A DNA stretch of 64,000 bases from contig NZ_CP086615.1 in NCBI RefSeq assembly GCF_020883455.1, forward strand, positions 1,550,001 to 1,614,000, in the 5' to 3' direction. The position numbers were made by a program, and so were the translations under genes. Under the pieces are notes generated by a model. It was not told the origin of the DNA, searched no databases, and was given only the letters and a program-made list of their open reading frames with translations. Numbering within the stretch: position 1 is the first letter of the stretch; every line of letters starts with the position of its first letter. Positions 43,962-55,139 of the stretch are shown piece by piece. Source of the DNA: Spiribacter halobius (lineage in GTDB: Bacteria > Pseudomonadota > Gammaproteobacteria > Nitrococcales > Nitrococcaceae).

Positions 43962-45020
43962 ATGGCCCGGAGAAGCGGAGACCCGGTATTGAGCGAACGC
44001 GCTCAGCGCCTGCTGAAGGCGCTGGTACACCGCTATATCCGGGACGGCCAGCCGGTGGGCTCCCGGGTGCTGACCCGCGAGTCCGGCCTGGACCTGAGCC
44101 CCGCTACCGTGCGCAACGTCATGGCCGATCTGGAGGAGGCCGGGTATATCCGGGCCCCGCACACCTCGGCCGGGCGCGTACCCACGGACCGGGGCTATCG
44201 CTTCTTCGTGGATTCCCTGCTCACCGCGAAGCCCCTGCAAGGGCCGGACGTGGAGCGGCTGAGCATTCGCCTCGACGGCGAGGGCGACACCGAGCATCTC
44301 CTCGACTCCGCCTCCAACCTGCTCTCGGGGCTCACCCGGCTGGCCGGCGTGGTCACCCTGCCCAAGCACGGCTTCGGGGCGATCCGCCATCTGGAGTTTC
44401 TGCCGCTCTCGGAGCGGCGGATCCTGGCGATCCTGGTACTGAACGATCACGAGGTGCAGAACCGCGTGATCCACGCCGATCGCGACTACAGCGCCGCCGA
44501 GCTGCAGCAGGTATCCAACTATCTCAGCGCGGAGTTCGCCGGCAAGAGCGTGAGCGAGGTGCGGCGGGCGCTGCTGGAGGCCATGCGGGCCGATCAGCAG
44601 GACATGAACCGGCTGATGAGCGCGGCCATCGCCGTCGCCCGGCAGCTGTTCGAGGAGGAGGACGCCGAGGGCGGGGAGGATTTCGTGCTCGCCGGCGAGA
44701 CCAACCTCATGACCTTCGCCGAGCTCTCCAGCGTGGACAAGCTGAAGGAGCTGTTCGAGGCCTTCAGCCGCAAGCGCGACATCCTCCACCTCCTGGACCG
44801 CTGCCTGGCCGCCGAGGGCATCCAGATCTTCATCGGCGAGGAGTCCGGCTACGAGGCCTTCGACGGGATGAGCCTGGTCACCTCCACCTACCGCAGCGAT
44901 GACGAAGTGCTCGGCGTGCTCGGTGTCATCGGGCCGACGCGAATGGACTATGACCGGGTCATCCCCATCGTCGACGTCACCGCCCGATTGCTCGGCCATG
45001 CCTTGAAACCCGGGCATTGA
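43962..45020 (+). CDS. hrcA: Heat-inducible transcription repressor HrcA
   Basis: This is a 352-residue repressor of class I heat-shock genes. The winged helix is seen in LSERAQRLLKALVHRYIRDG, SPATVRNVMADLEEAGYIRA and PHTSAGRVPTDRGYRFFVD. The GAF-like domain ends VIGPTRMDYDRVIPIVD. The start at 43962 has GGAG six bases upstream; an in-frame TTG at 43851 lies in the promoter and is discounted. Confidence 0.96.
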   Translation: MARRSGDPVLSERAQRLLKALVHRYIRDGQPVGSRVLTRESGLDLSPATVRNVMADLEEAGYIRAPHTSAGRVPTDRGYRFFVDSLLTAKPLQGPDVERLSIRLDGEGDTEHLLDSASNLLSGLTRLAGVVTLPKHGFGAIRHLEFLPLSERRILAILVLNDHEVQNRVIHADRDYSAAELQQVSNYLSAEFAGKSVSEVRRALLEAMRADQQDMNRLMSAAIAVARQLFEEEDAEGGEDFVLAGETNLMTFAELSSVDKLKELFEAFSRKRDILHLLDRCLAAEGIQIFIGEESGYEAFDGMSLVTSTYRSDDEVLGVLGVIGPTRMDYDRVIPIVDVTARLLGHALKPGH

Positions 45021-45109
45021 CCCCAAACATCGCCTCGCGAAGGCGACGGACCTGTCCGTCGTCGCGGGTAATTACGTTCACGCAGTCGACGACGCTGGCG
45101 GAGAGACAG

Positions 45110-45763
45110 ATGGCAGAGGAAGAACGCAAGGACCGGCCCGCCACCGGGGAGCCGGCGCCGGAGCAGGCGCCCTCCGAGGCGGCCGACACCGAGCCAGGGC
45201 CCGACGCCGCGGCCGAGTCCCCGGCGAAGGGCGAGACCCAGCCGGAGGCGGAGCCCGACCTGCGGGAGGCGCTGGAAGCCGCGGAGGCGCGGGCCGAGGA
45301 GAACTGGAACCAGTTCCTGCGGGCACGGGCCGAGATGGAGAACATGCGCCGGCGTGCGGCGCGCGATGTGGAGCAGGCGCGCCAGCAGTCGCTGGAGAAG
45401 CTCGCCGGCGAGCTGCTGGCGGTGAAGGACAGCCTCGAGATGGGCGTCGATGCCGCCAACGAGGAGAGCGCCGACGTCGCCAAGCTCCGGGAGGGCTCGG
45501 AGCTCACCCTGCGCATGTTCAACCAGGCGCTGGAGAAGTTCGGCATCGAGGAGCTCAACCCGAAGGGCGAGCGCTTCGACCCGGAGCGGCACGAGGCCAT
45601 GGCCGCGCAGGAGTCCACGGAATACGAGCCGAACACGGTGGTGCACGTGGTGCAGAAGGGCTATCGCCTGGGCGAGCGGCTGCTGCGCCCGGCGATGGTG
45701 ATCGTCGCCAAGGGCGGCAGCGGCAGCGGCCAGAGTGGCGGCAACGTGGACGAGCAGGCTTGA
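45110..45763 (+). CDS. grpE: Nucleotide exchange factor GrpE
   Basis: This is a 217-residue DnaK cochaperone. A disordered acidic N-terminus (EEERKDRPATGEPAPEQAP) is followed by the dimeric coiled coil (about 55-110, with NWNQFLRARAEMENMRRRAA). The C-terminal wing is FGIEELNPKGERFDPERHEA, ending VVHVVQKGYRLGERLLRPA. It lies 89 bases after hrcA and 99 before dnaK. Confidence 0.96.
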   Translation: MAEEERKDRPATGEPAPEQAPSEAADTEPGPDAAAESPAKGETQPEAEPDLREALEAAEARAEENWNQFLRARAEMENMRRRAARDVEQARQQSLEKLAGELLAVKDSLEMGVDAANEESADVAKLREGSELTLRMFNQALEKFGIEELNPKGERFDPERHEAMAAQESTEYEPNTVVHVVQKGYRLGERLLRPAMVIVAKGGSGSGQSGGNVDEQA

Positions 45764-45862
45764 AATCCCGGCCCGCCACCTAAATCACACGGCGGGAACG
45801 GTAATGAATTCACGACGCCCCGGCGCGGGGCGGCTCGGAACAGATAAATAGGGAGTGCACAG

Positions 45863-47809
<1,947 letters not shown>

Positions 47810-47816
47810 GCGTCAC

Positions 47817-47837
47817 GGCGGCGCCGCTGGCGCCGCC
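47817..47837. terminator. GC hairpin after dnaK, possible attenuating or processing site
   Basis: GGCGGCGCC-GCT-GGCGCCGCC is a perfect 9-bp stem starting eight bases after the dnaK stop. No T-run follows, so it is unlikely to be a full intrinsic terminator. It may reduce read-through into dnaJ or stabilise the dnaK mRNA. Confidence 0.4.
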
Positions 47838-47977
47838 CGCCCGCGAGCGAGGCGCAGCGCGCCCGGCGGGTCCTGCGGGACCCATCGGCGCGGCCTGCGC
47901 CTTTCGCGTTCCGGTAGCGAGCACACGGGCCCGTCCGCGCGGCGGGTAGGCACGGCGAACAGTACAGAACGGGCACC

Positions 47978-49120
47978 ATGGCGAAGCGCGACTATTACGA
48001 GATCCTGGGCGTGGCCCCGAACGCCTCGGAGGGAGACCTGAAGAAGGCCTATCGGCGGCTGGCAATGAAGTACCACCCGGATCGCAACCCCGGGGACGCC
48101 GATGCCGAAACCCGCTTCAAGGAGGCCAAGGAGGCTTACGAGGTCCTGAGTGACCCGCAGAAGCGTGCCGCCTACGACCAGTTCGGCCACGCCGGCGTGG
48201 ATCCATCCGCCGGGGGTGCGGGCGGATTCGGTGGCGCAGCGGGCGGTGCCAGCTTCGCGGACATCTTCTCCGACGTCTTCGGCGATATCTTCGGGGGTGG
48301 TGGCGGCCGCGGCGGCAGCCGCGTCTTCCGGGGCGCCGATCTGCGCACGACGCTGGAGATCTCGCTGGAGGAGGCCGTCCAGGGCACGGAAAAGGATCTC
48401 GAGATCCCGACCATGGTCGACTGCGAGGCCTGTGACGGCAGCGGCGCGGCGCCGGGCAGCCAGCCGCAGACCTGCCCCACCTGCCACGGCCACGGCGACG
48501 TCCGCGTGCAGCAGGGTTTCTTCTCCATCCAGCAGACCTGTCCGCGCTGCCGCGGCAGCGGGACGGTGATCAGCGACCCCTGCACGCGCTGCGGCGGCAA
48601 CGGCAAGGTCCGCGACCGCAAGCACCTGAGCGTACGGGTGCCGGCCGGCGTGGATACCGGCGACCGCATCCGCCTCGCCGGCGAGGGCGAGGCTGGCGAG
48701 AACGGCGGCCCGCCGGGGGATCTCTACGTCCAGATCGCGGTGCGCGAGCATCCGATCTTCAAGCGCGACGGGGCGGATCTGCGCTGCGAGATCCCCGTGA
48801 GCTTCCCGACAGCCGCCCTCGGCGGAGATCTGGAGGTGCCGACGCTGGACGGGCGGGTGAACCTGCGCGTGCCGCCGGGCACGCAGTCGGGCAAGATCTT
48901 CCGCATTCGCGGCAAGGGCGTGACGCCGGTGCGTGGCGGCGCGCCCGGGGATCTGCTCTGCCGGGTGAACGTGGAGACGCCGGTGAACCTCACCGCCCGC
49001 CAGAAGGAGCTGCTGGAGGAGCTGGCCGATACCCTGGAGCGGGGCGGCGAGCATCACAATCCACGCGGCAGCTCGTGGCTCGACTCGGTGAAGTCCTTTT
49101 TCGAGAACATGAAATTCTGA
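47978..49120 (+). CDS. dnaJ: Chaperone DnaJ
   Basis: The protein has 380 residues. The J domain (1-70) has the HPD motif in [12 protein letters not shown] Gly/Phe-rich linker (about 75-115) is followed by the zinc domain with four CxxCxGxG repeats ([32 protein letters not shown]). The C-terminal substrate domains follow. It lies 168 bases after dnaK and 16 before dapB. Confidence 0.98.
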   Translation: MAKRDYYEILGVAPNASEGDLKKAYRRLAMKYHPDRNPGDADAETRFKEAKEAYEVLSDPQKRAAYDQFGHAGVDPSAGGAGGFGGAAGGASFADIFSDVFGDIFGGGGGRGGSRVFRGADLRTTLEISLEEAVQGTEKDLEIPTMVDCEACDGSGAAPGSQPQTCPTCHGHGDVRVQQGFFSIQQTCPRCRGSGTVISDPCTRCGGNGKVRDRKHLSVRVPAGVDTGDRIRLAGEGEAGENGGPPGDLYVQIAVREHPIFKRDGADLRCEIPVSFPTAALGGDLEVPTLDGRVNLRVPPGTQSGKIFRIRGKGVTPVRGGAPGDLLCRVNVETPVNLTARQKELLEELADTLERGGEHHNPRGSSWLDSVKSFFENMKF

Positions 49121-49136
49121 ACGCGGAGGCGCGCAC

Positions 49137-49943
49137 ATGACCCGCATCGGGATTCTCGGCGCCGGCGGACGCATGGGTCGGGAGCTTATCCAGGCCGTTG
49201 CCGCGCGGCCGGGGGCGGAGCTCGCCGCGGCCGTGGTGCGCCCGGGCAGCGCCATGCTGGGGCGCGACGCCGGCGAGCTGGCCGGCACGGGCACGCTCGG
49301 CGTGACTCTCGGTGACGATCCGGCGGCGGCCGCAGCGGCGAGCGACGTCCTGATCGACTTCACGCTGCCGGCCGCCTTCGACACCAACCTCGCGGCGGCC
49401 CGGGCGGCCAGGGTGCCGATCACCGTGGGCACCACCGGGCTGGATGGCCGGCAGCTGGGGGCGCTGGAGACCGCGGCCCGGGAGATCCCGGTGGTGTTTG
49501 CGCCCAACTACAGCAGCGGCGTCACCCTGGCGTGCCGGCTGGCGGCGCTGGCCGCCCGCGCGCTTGGCGACGAGTTCGACGTGGAGATCATCGAGGCCCA
49601 CCATCGGCACAAGGTGGACGCACCGTCCGGAACGGCCCGTCGCCTCGGCGAGGTGGTCGCCGGCGCGCTCGGTCGCGACCTGGACGCGGTGGCCTGCTAT
49701 GGCCGGGAGGGGCACACGGGCGCGCGCGACGCGCAGACCATCGGCTTCCAGAGCATCCGCGGCGGCGACATCGTCGGCGAGCATACTGTCCTCTTTGCCG
49801 GCGAGGGCGAGCGTATCGAGATCACGCATCGGGCCTCCAGTCGCCGCACCTTCGCCGGCGGTGCGGTCCGGGCCGCCTGCTGGCTGGTGGCGCAGCCCCC
49901 CGGGCGCTACGGCATGGAGGAGGTTCTGGGTCTCACCGATTAG
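49137..49943 (+). CDS. dapB: 4-hydroxy-tetrahydrodipicolinate reductase
   Basis: The 268-residue NAD(P)H enzyme of lysine/diaminopimelate synthesis has the dinucleotide motif [34 protein letters not shown] and [18 protein letters not shown] follow, and the catalytic/substrate motif is [20 protein letters not shown]. Length is normal. It sits 16 bases after dnaJ; the dnaJ-dapB order (often followed by carA) is common in gammaproteobacteria, but carA does not follow here. Confidence 0.97.
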   Translation: MTRIGILGAGGRMGRELIQAVAARPGAELAAAVVRPGSAMLGRDAGELAGTGTLGVTLGDDPAAAAAASDVLIDFTLPAAFDTNLAAARAARVPITVGTTGLDGRQLGALETAAREIPVVFAPNYSSGVTLACRLAALAARALGDEFDVEIIEAHHRHKVDAPSGTARRLGEVVAGALGRDLDAVACYGREGHTGARDAQTIGFQSIRGGDIVGEHTVLFAGEGERIEITHRASSRRTFAGGAVRAACWLVAQPPGRYGMEEVLGLTD

Positions 49944-50185
49944 CCTGCCTTAGGAGTCTGCGCCGTAGAAGTCTTCCGAGCGAGGCGGTCCCACTGCGAG
50001 GCGATTTGGCCGCTCGTGGGCGTTCGGGATTCATAACGAGAACTGCGCCGCAGCAAGAACACCTGATAACCAGGCACAACCCTTGATCAGCTCACTCACA
50101 AATCGAGGGCGACAGGGGTTATACAGGTTGTTACACTTGACACTAATGAAGTTTTCGGATCTTGCCATTCACACCTTAGGAGACG

Positions 50186-50380
50186 ATGACCATGCAGCTG
50201 AATGCTGACCAACCCGAACCTGCGTCAGGCTATTACCTCGGCACGGAACGCGCTGATCGCGCCGTCGAATATACGCTGAGCGCCGCCCACGGCTGGGAAT
50301 TCCTGCTCGACAACCACCTCGAGGCGGAAGAAGAGCAGCGCCAGGCGGTCCGCCACAGCGTGGTCCTCGGCGAGAACTGA
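50186..50380 (+). CDS. Small protein of unknown function (64 residues)
   Basis: The sequence contains SGYYLGTERADRAVEYTLSA, HGWEFLLDNHLEAEEEQRQA and VRHSVVLGEN. It is acidic, probably helical and cytoplasmic, with no signal peptide or membrane segment. AGGAG precedes two in-frame ATGs (50186 and 50192). A strong intrinsic terminator begins 27 bases after the stop and a 242-base non-coding leader precedes it, so it looks like an independent transcript. I do not recognise the family. Confidence 0.75.
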   Translation: MTMQLNADQPEPASGYYLGTERADRAVEYTLSAAHGWEFLLDNHLEAEEEQRQAVRHSVVLGEN

Positions 50381-50406
50381 TCGCGCCGGCATCGCCGGCG
50401 ACACAC

Positions 50407-50438
50407 ACCCCGCAGGGCTTGCCCTGTGGGGTTTTTTT
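50407..50438 (+). terminator. Strong rho-independent terminator after the small protein gene
   Basis: ACCCCGCAGGG-CTTG-CCCTGTGGGGT forms an 11-bp stem (one G-U pair) and is followed by seven T residues (50432-50438). Confidence 0.92.
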
Positions 50439-50463
50439 GGTTTGACGACAACGGGAGTCCGGC

Positions 50464-51234
50464 ATGCCGGAGCTTGGCTGGGCGCCGGAACTGCTGCTGC
50501 TCATGCTGCTGGTCGGAGTGGCCGCGGGCTGGCTCGACAGCATCGCCGGCGGCGGCGGTCTCATCGCGCTCCCGGCGCTGCTCCTCACCGGCGTAGGGCC
50601 CCTGGAAGCGCTCGGCACCAACAAGCTCCAGAGCTGTGTGGGCGCCGGGGTGGCCGCTACCAACTACACCCGCCGCGGCTGGGTGGATCTGCACTGGGCG
50701 CGATGGCTCATCGTCGCCTCCTTCACGGGCGCGGCCGCCGGCACCTGGCTTGTACAACGGGTGGACACCCGCTTCATCGAGTGGGTGCTGCCGGCGCTGC
50801 TCGGCGGTGTCGCGCTCTATTTTCTGCTCTCGCCACGCCTCGGCGACCTCGAGAGCCGCCCGCGGCTTGGGCGGTTCGGCTACGGCCTGACGGCGGCTCC
50901 CGGTATCGGCTTCTACGACGGCTTCTTCGGACCCGGCACGGGCTCGTTCTTCACCGCCAGCGCCGTGGCGCTGCTCGGGGCCAGTGCCACCCGCGCGGTG
51001 GCGCTGACCAAGCTGCTCAACTTCGCCAGCAACGTGGCGGCACTTACCCTGTTCCTCGCCGGGGGGCACGTGGTCTGGGCCCTAGGGCTGGCGATGCTTG
51101 CAGGGCAGGCCATCGGCGCGTGGCTCGGCTCGAGCCTCGCCATCCGTCACGGCGTCGGGCTGATCCGGCCCCTGGTGGTGCTGGTAAGCGTCACCCTTAT
51201 GCTGCGACTCCTCTGGCAGCAGTGGGGCGGGTGA
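50464..51234 (+). CDS. TSUP-family transporter (TauE/SafE type)
   Basis: The 256-residue inner-membrane protein has about seven to eight helices and the TSUP signature repeats: GWLDSIAGGGGLIALPALLL (about 22-41), GTNKLQS, and in the second half GFYDGFFGPGTGSFFTASAV then KLLNFASN. Members export sulfite, sulfonates or related organosulfur anions; the substrate is not assignable here. Its ATG is 26 bases after the terminator. Confidence 0.92.
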   Translation: MPELGWAPELLLLMLLVGVAAGWLDSIAGGGGLIALPALLLTGVGPLEALGTNKLQSCVGAGVAATNYTRRGWVDLHWARWLIVASFTGAAAGTWLVQRVDTRFIEWVLPALLGGVALYFLLSPRLGDLESRPRLGRFGYGLTAAPGIGFYDGFFGPGTGSFFTASAVALLGASATRAVALTKLLNFASNVAALTLFLAGGHVVWALGLAMLAGQAIGAWLGSSLAIRHGVGLIRPLVVLVSVTLMLRLLWQQWGG

Positions 51235-51289
51235 ACGCCCCACCGGCTTCGTGGTCCAGTGAGCGGGACAGCCAGGGTGCGGGGGAGCG

Positions 51290-52279
51290 ATGCGGATAGC
51301 GATCATCGGTGCCGGTGTCGCCGGGCTGGCCGCGGCGCAGCGGCTGCGGACGGCAGGACTCGCCCCTGTCGTGCTCGACAAGGGCCGTGGCCCGGGCGGC
51401 CGTACCGTGTCCAAGCGCACGCCGCTCGGTGCCGTGGACCTCGGCGCCCAGTATTTCACGGCGCGTCACCCGGCGTTCCGGGAAGCAGTGGCGCGCTGGC
51501 AGCGCGACGGCGTGGTCGCCGAGTGGCCGGTGGCGCCCCGCGTGCTGCCGGAGGGCCGGGTCGCCGCTGGCGGGCCACGGTATCTGGCCTGCCCGCGCAT
51601 GTCCATGCTCGCGCGCCATCTGGCCGAGGGCCTGGATCTGCGGCTGGCGGTGCGTGTGGCGGGGCTGCGATCGGGCGCCGCGGGCTGGACCCTGGAGACC
51701 GACACCCAGGGTGTCCTCGGCCCCTTCGACCGCGTGCTCGTCACCGCCCCGGCCCCGCAGACCCGAGAGCTGCTCGAGGGCGTCGCCCCGGCGCTGGCCG
51801 AGGCCGCGGCCCGGGCTGGCATGGCGCCGTGCTGGTCGCTGGCAGTGGCGCTGGAGACCCCATTGCCTGCGCTGCCGGATGCGGCCTTCGTGAACGCCGG
51901 CTCTCTCGGCTGGATCGCCCGCAGCGGCAGCCGCCCCGGACGCATGCATGAGGCCGAATGCTGGGCGCTGCATGGCTCGCCCGCCTGGAGCGCCGGGATG
52001 CTGGAGGCGGACGGGGAGACTGTTACGAACGCGCTCCTCGATGCGCTCGCCACCCTGGCCGGTGAACGCCCGCGCTGCCTGGCGGCGGTGCCCCATCGCT
52101 GGCGCTACGCCCGCGCTACCGCGCCGCTGGAGTGGCCGGCGGGTTATGTTGCCGACGGGGCGCTCCTGGTGGCCGGCGACTGGGTTGCCGATGGCCGCGT
52201 GGAAGGCGCCTGGCTGAGCGGCGGGGCTGCGGCCGACGCCCTCCTCGAGGGCGCCGGCCTCGCGTCAGCTCGGGGCTGA
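51290..52279 (+). CDS. FAD-dependent amine oxidase-like oxidoreductase (renalase-type)
   Basis: The protein has 329 residues. The N-terminal dinucleotide fold is RIAIIGAGVAGLAAAQRLR, followed by LDKGRGPGGRTVSKRTPLG and DLGAQYFTARHPAFREAV, the pattern of bacterial renalase-like NAD(P)/FAD proteins. The C-terminal FAD motif is LLVAGDWVADGRVEGAWLSG. The substrate is unknown; bacterial renalases oxidise misreduced dihydro-NAD(P). It overlaps the convergent EamA gene by 15 bases. Confidence 0.87.
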   Translation: MRIAIIGAGVAGLAAAQRLRTAGLAPVVLDKGRGPGGRTVSKRTPLGAVDLGAQYFTARHPAFREAVARWQRDGVVAEWPVAPRVLPEGRVAAGGPRYLACPRMSMLARHLAEGLDLRLAVRVAGLRSGAAGWTLETDTQGVLGPFDRVLVTAPAPQTRELLEGVAPALAEAAARAGMAPCWSLAVALETPLPALPDAAFVNAGSLGWIARSGSRPGRMHEAECWALHGSPAWSAGMLEADGETVTNALLDALATLAGERPRCLAAVPHRWRYARATAPLEWPAGYVADGALLVAGDWVADGRVEGAWLSGGAAADALLEGAGLASARG

Positions 52280-53188
52280 GGGCCGGCCGGGCACGGTGAT
52301 CAGGTAGACCGCGCCGGTCAGCAGCAGCGCTCCGAGCAGACCGAATGGCCCCAGGGCCTCGCCGAGCAGCGCCCAGGCGAGCAGGGCGGCGCCGAGCGGC
52401 TCCAGCAGCACGAGAATGCTCGACGCCGTGGCCGTGGTATGGCGAAGGCCATGGAAGAAGCACAGATAGCCGAGGGTCGTGGGCACGAGGGCGATGTACA
52501 GCATCACCGGGACTGCGAGGGCGGCACCGTCCGCCACGGCACCCGGATCGGTGGCGAGTGCGAGCGGCAGCAGCGCCAGTGCCCCGGCGCCAAAGCCGAA
52601 GCCGGCGGTCTGCATGGGATGCACCCGGGCGGCGGCGTAGCGGCCGATGAGGGTGAAGGCGGCGTAGACGAGGGCAGCGCCCATGGCGGCCGCCAGCCCG
52701 AGCCAGAGCCCGTCCCCCAGCGCCAGGGCCTGGGGTGAGACCACGAGCATGGCAGTGCCCAGGATCGCCGTGGGCAGAGCGACGAGCACTCTGGGTGTCA
52801 GCCGCTCGCCCAGCAGCAGGGCGGCGAGCAGGGCCACCAGGATCGGTGCGAGGCAGAGCGTGACCAGGGTGGCCAGCCCGGCGCCGATCAGCTTGACGCC
52901 GGCGAGGTAGCCGCCCTGAAACCCGGCCTGGGCCAGGCCGAGGGCGATCATCCAGCGGCCGGTGCCTGCCGGCAGGCGGAAGAAGCCCCGGCCCATGGCC
53001 GCCATGCCGATGCCGATGAAGGCCGGCGCGGCGAGGGCGAGCCGGGCGAAGGCCACGGCGAAGGGCGAGACGTCGGTGTGGTCGAAGAGCACGCGGGAGA
53101 CCACGCCGGTGGTGCTCCAGAGCGCAGCGGCAAAGGCGATGAGTGCGGTGCCGCGCACCGCGGCAGGGAGCTGGTCAAAGGCCATCAT
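52265..53188 (-). CDS. EamA/DMT-family permease
   Basis: This is a 307-residue inner-membrane protein with ten predicted helices as two EamA repeats (about 12-145 and 158-300). Examples are TALIAFAAALWSTTGVVSRV and LATLVTLCLAPILVALLAAL in the first, and SILVLLEPLGAALLAWALLG in the second. The family exports metabolites; the cargo is not readable. The 385-base upstream region separates it from the ParA gene. Confidence 0.9.
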   Translation of the reverse strand: MMAFDQLPAAVRGTALIAFAAALWSTTGVVSRVLFDHTDVSPFAVAFARLALAAPAFIGIGMAAMGRGFFRLPAGTGRWMIALGLAQAGFQGGYLAGVKLIGAGLATLVTLCLAPILVALLAALLLGERLTPRVLVALPTAILGTAMLVVSPQALALGDGLWLGLAAAMGAALVYAAFTLIGRYAAARVHPMQTAGFGFGAGALALLPLALATDPGAVADGAALAVPVMLYIALVPTTLGYLCFFHGLRHTTATASSILVLLEPLGAALLAWALLGEALGPFGLLGALLLTGAVYLITVPGRPSAPS

Positions 53189-53573
53189 GACAGTGATTCC
53201 GTGTCCGTTGAGCGATTCGGTTCAACGGCCGGACACGGCCAGACTGCGGCCCGGAGGGCCGCTACGTGGAAAGCCGGTCCCGGCCCGGGTCAGGCCCGGG
53301 ACGGGGGCGGGGTGCTGCCCGCGTGGCGCAGGGATCGATGGCGTTGCATGGCGCGGAGCATACTGTCCGCGCCCAGTCGCGGCAAGATGCAGATTCTGTG
53401 GACGGGTTCTTCGTAAAGTGGGAGCCCTGTCACGGCATTACGCGTCATTCCCAGTATCATTCTAGGCGTATTCGCGAGGTGCGAATGCGATAGTCTCTCT
53501 CCTCCTGTGAGTCGATATTTGCCGGCCCTCCCCCGGGCCGGCTCCTCTTTCCGGTGCCGCCCCTTGTCCGCGC
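53189..53573. other. Non-coding 385-base gap with small hairpins
   Basis: I see no credible gene. ATTCGC-GAGGT-GCGAAT (near 53470-53486) is a short hairpin. GCCGGCCC-TCCCCC-GGGCCGGC (53521-53542) is an 8-bp stem followed by TCCTCTTTCC on the plus strand; a terminator for the ParA gene would have to read the other way. Promoters for the EamA gene should lie at its left side. Confidence 0.5.
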
Positions 53574-54257
53574 TCACAGTGGCCGCGGTGTCGGACTCAA
53601 TCCGGAGCGCCCCTCCTCCAGCCAGCGGTACACCCGCCGCCAGTGGTGACGTTCCCGGGCGGCGCGGCTGTCGTTGAGCTCGTGGATGCCGCAGCCCTGG
53701 TCCGTGGCGTGGACATAGCCCTGGGAGTCGCGTAGCTGCGCCACCACCGGGATGTCCAGGCTGCCGAGGAAGCGCGTCAGGGCCTGGAAGGCCCGGGTAT
53801 TGGCGCGCACCCGGTTGGAGATGATCCCCACCTGAACGCGGTCGCCGCGCACCTTGCCGATGAGGAAAAGATCGCGGACGAAGTCCGCCGCCGCAGAGGT
53901 ATCGATGGGAGAGGGCAGCACCGGGATGAGGATCGCGTCCACCTGGCGGACGTGATCGAGGAAATCCTGCCGGTCGATGCTTGCCGGGGTGTCCACCACG
54001 ATGCGGTCCGTCTCCGGCGGCACGCGGAGCTGCCAGCTGCGGGTCATGGTCAGCGGAGTGCGCTCGTAGGCGGTCACGCCATGAATCGGGGCGGCGTTGC
54101 CGTTGCGCAGCTTCAGCCAGTGGCTGCTGGAGTGCTGGGCGTCATAGTCGAAGAGCGCGGTGACATGGCCCTGCCGAGCGTAGTAGCTGGCAAGATTCGT
54201 GGCGATGGTGGTCTTGCCACAACCGCCCTTGGTGTTCATCACCACGATCCGACGCAT
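53574..54257 (-). CDS. ParA/MinD-family ATPase, orphan
   Basis: The protein has 227 residues. The deviant Walker A box is NTKGGCGKTTIATNLASYYA (about 8-27), switch I is FDYDAQHSSSHWL, and the Walker B-like segment is DRIVVDTPASIDRQDFLDHV. No parB or plasmid genes flank it. Orphan ParA proteins position chromosomes, chemotaxis arrays, carboxysomes or other cargo; the cargo is not indicated here. The C-terminal 40 residues (GIHELNDSRAARERHHWRRV) are basic. Confidence 0.88.
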   Translation of the reverse strand: MRRIVVMNTKGGCGKTTIATNLASYYARQGHVTALFDYDAQHSSSHWLKLRNGNAAPIHGVTAYERTPLTMTRSWQLRVPPETDRIVVDTPASIDRQDFLDHVRQVDAILIPVLPSPIDTSAAADFVRDLFLIGKVRGDRVQVGIISNRVRANTRAFQALTRFLGSLDIPVVAQLRDSQGYVHATDQGCGIHELNDSRAARERHHWRRVYRWLEEGRSGLSPTPRPL

Positions 54258-54320
54258 TCGGCTTCTTGCCCGCCTCGATTGCCCCTGCCGGCGTCAGTCT
54301 ACGGCATCGGGCGCTGACCT

Positions 54321-55025
54321 TCAGGCCGCGGGGCGCGTCAGCGTGACGTCGAGCTCGGCAACGCCCTCGAGCTGCCCATGCAGATGATCGCCGACACCGA
54401 CTGCCGCGACGCCGGCTGGCGTGCCGGTGAAGATCAGGTCCCCCGCGGCCAGGCTGACCAGCGCCGAGAGCCTGGCGATGATCTGGGGCACCTTCCAGCT
54501 CATCTGCGCGAGATCGCCGTCCTGGCGCACCTGGCCGTTCACCGTCAGCTGGATACGCCCCCGCTCGGGGTGGCCGATCTCTGCCGCGGGTACCAGCTCG
54601 CTGCAGGGCGCGGCGCCGTCGAAGGCCTTGGCGAGCGCCCACGGGCGCCCGAGGCGCTTGGCCTCTGCCTGCAGGTCCCGCCGGGTAAAGTCGATGCCGA
54701 GGGCATAGCCGTACACCCGCTCCAGCGCTGCTTCCGCGGGGATGTCGCGGCCACCGTCGCCGAGGGCGACCACCATCTCCAGCTCATGGTGCAGATCGGC
54801 CGTCGCCGGGGGATAGGGGACATCGCCGCCACCGGGCACCAGGTCGCCGGGATTCTTCTGAAAGAAGAAGGGCGGCTCCCGGGTCGGGTCCTGGCCCATC
54901 TCCACCGCATGGTCGGCGTAGTTGCGGGCGACACAGTAGATGCGGCGCACCGGGAAACGCGCCGTCGTACCGCGCACGGGCAGGGCAGGGCGCGCCGGCG
55001 CCGGGGTAACGTATTCATTGGACAT
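54321..55025 (-). CDS. Fumarylacetoacetate hydrolase family protein
   Basis: The protein has 234 residues. The FAH fold begins at [20 protein letters not shown], with metal-binding acids in [18 protein letters not shown] and [38 protein letters not shown] and [13 protein letters not shown] complete the pattern of YcgM-type acylpyruvase/isomerase enzymes. A fumarylpyruvate or acylpyruvate hydrolase, or oxaloacetate decarboxylase, is likely. No aromatic-degradation genes are adjacent. No clear ribosome site precedes the ATG at 55025. Confidence 0.87.
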   Translation of the reverse strand: MSNEYVTPAPARPALPVRGTTARFPVRRIYCVARNYADHAVEMGQDPTREPPFFFQKNPGDLVPGGGDVPYPPATADLHHELEMVVALGDGGRDIPAEAALERVYGYALGIDFTRRDLQAEAKRLGRPWALAKAFDGAAPCSELVPAAEIGHPERGRIQLTVNGQVRQDGDLAQMSWKVPQIIARLSALVSLAAGDLIFTGTPAGVAAVGVGDHLHGQLEGVAELDVTLTRPAA

Positions 55026-55070
55026 TCGGGAAGAATAACCGCAAAGGCGGGGAGTGCGCCAAGGCCGGGA

Positions 55071-55097
55071 GATTCGCGGCGGGGGTGCCGCTCCCAC
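55071..55097. repeat. REP-like palindromic motif, copy 3
   Basis: GATTCGCGGCGGGGG followed by TGCCGCTCCCAC is the third copy of the motif at 13.6 and 40.9 kb. It lies between imuB and the FAH gene, preceded by CAAAGGCGG...CGCCAAGG (55043-55064), which resembles the left arm of the 8.6-kb hairpin. Confidence 0.55.
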
Positions 55098-55139
55098 AGG
55101 CCTCGCCCAGGCACCGCGATGGGGCTGACCTGTCGTCGC

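Noticed and set aside
50137-50165. Sigma70 promoter for the small protein gene at TTGACA 50137-50142
   Set aside because: The -35 is perfect but no acceptable -10 is found at 16-18 bases, so it is not listed as a feature.
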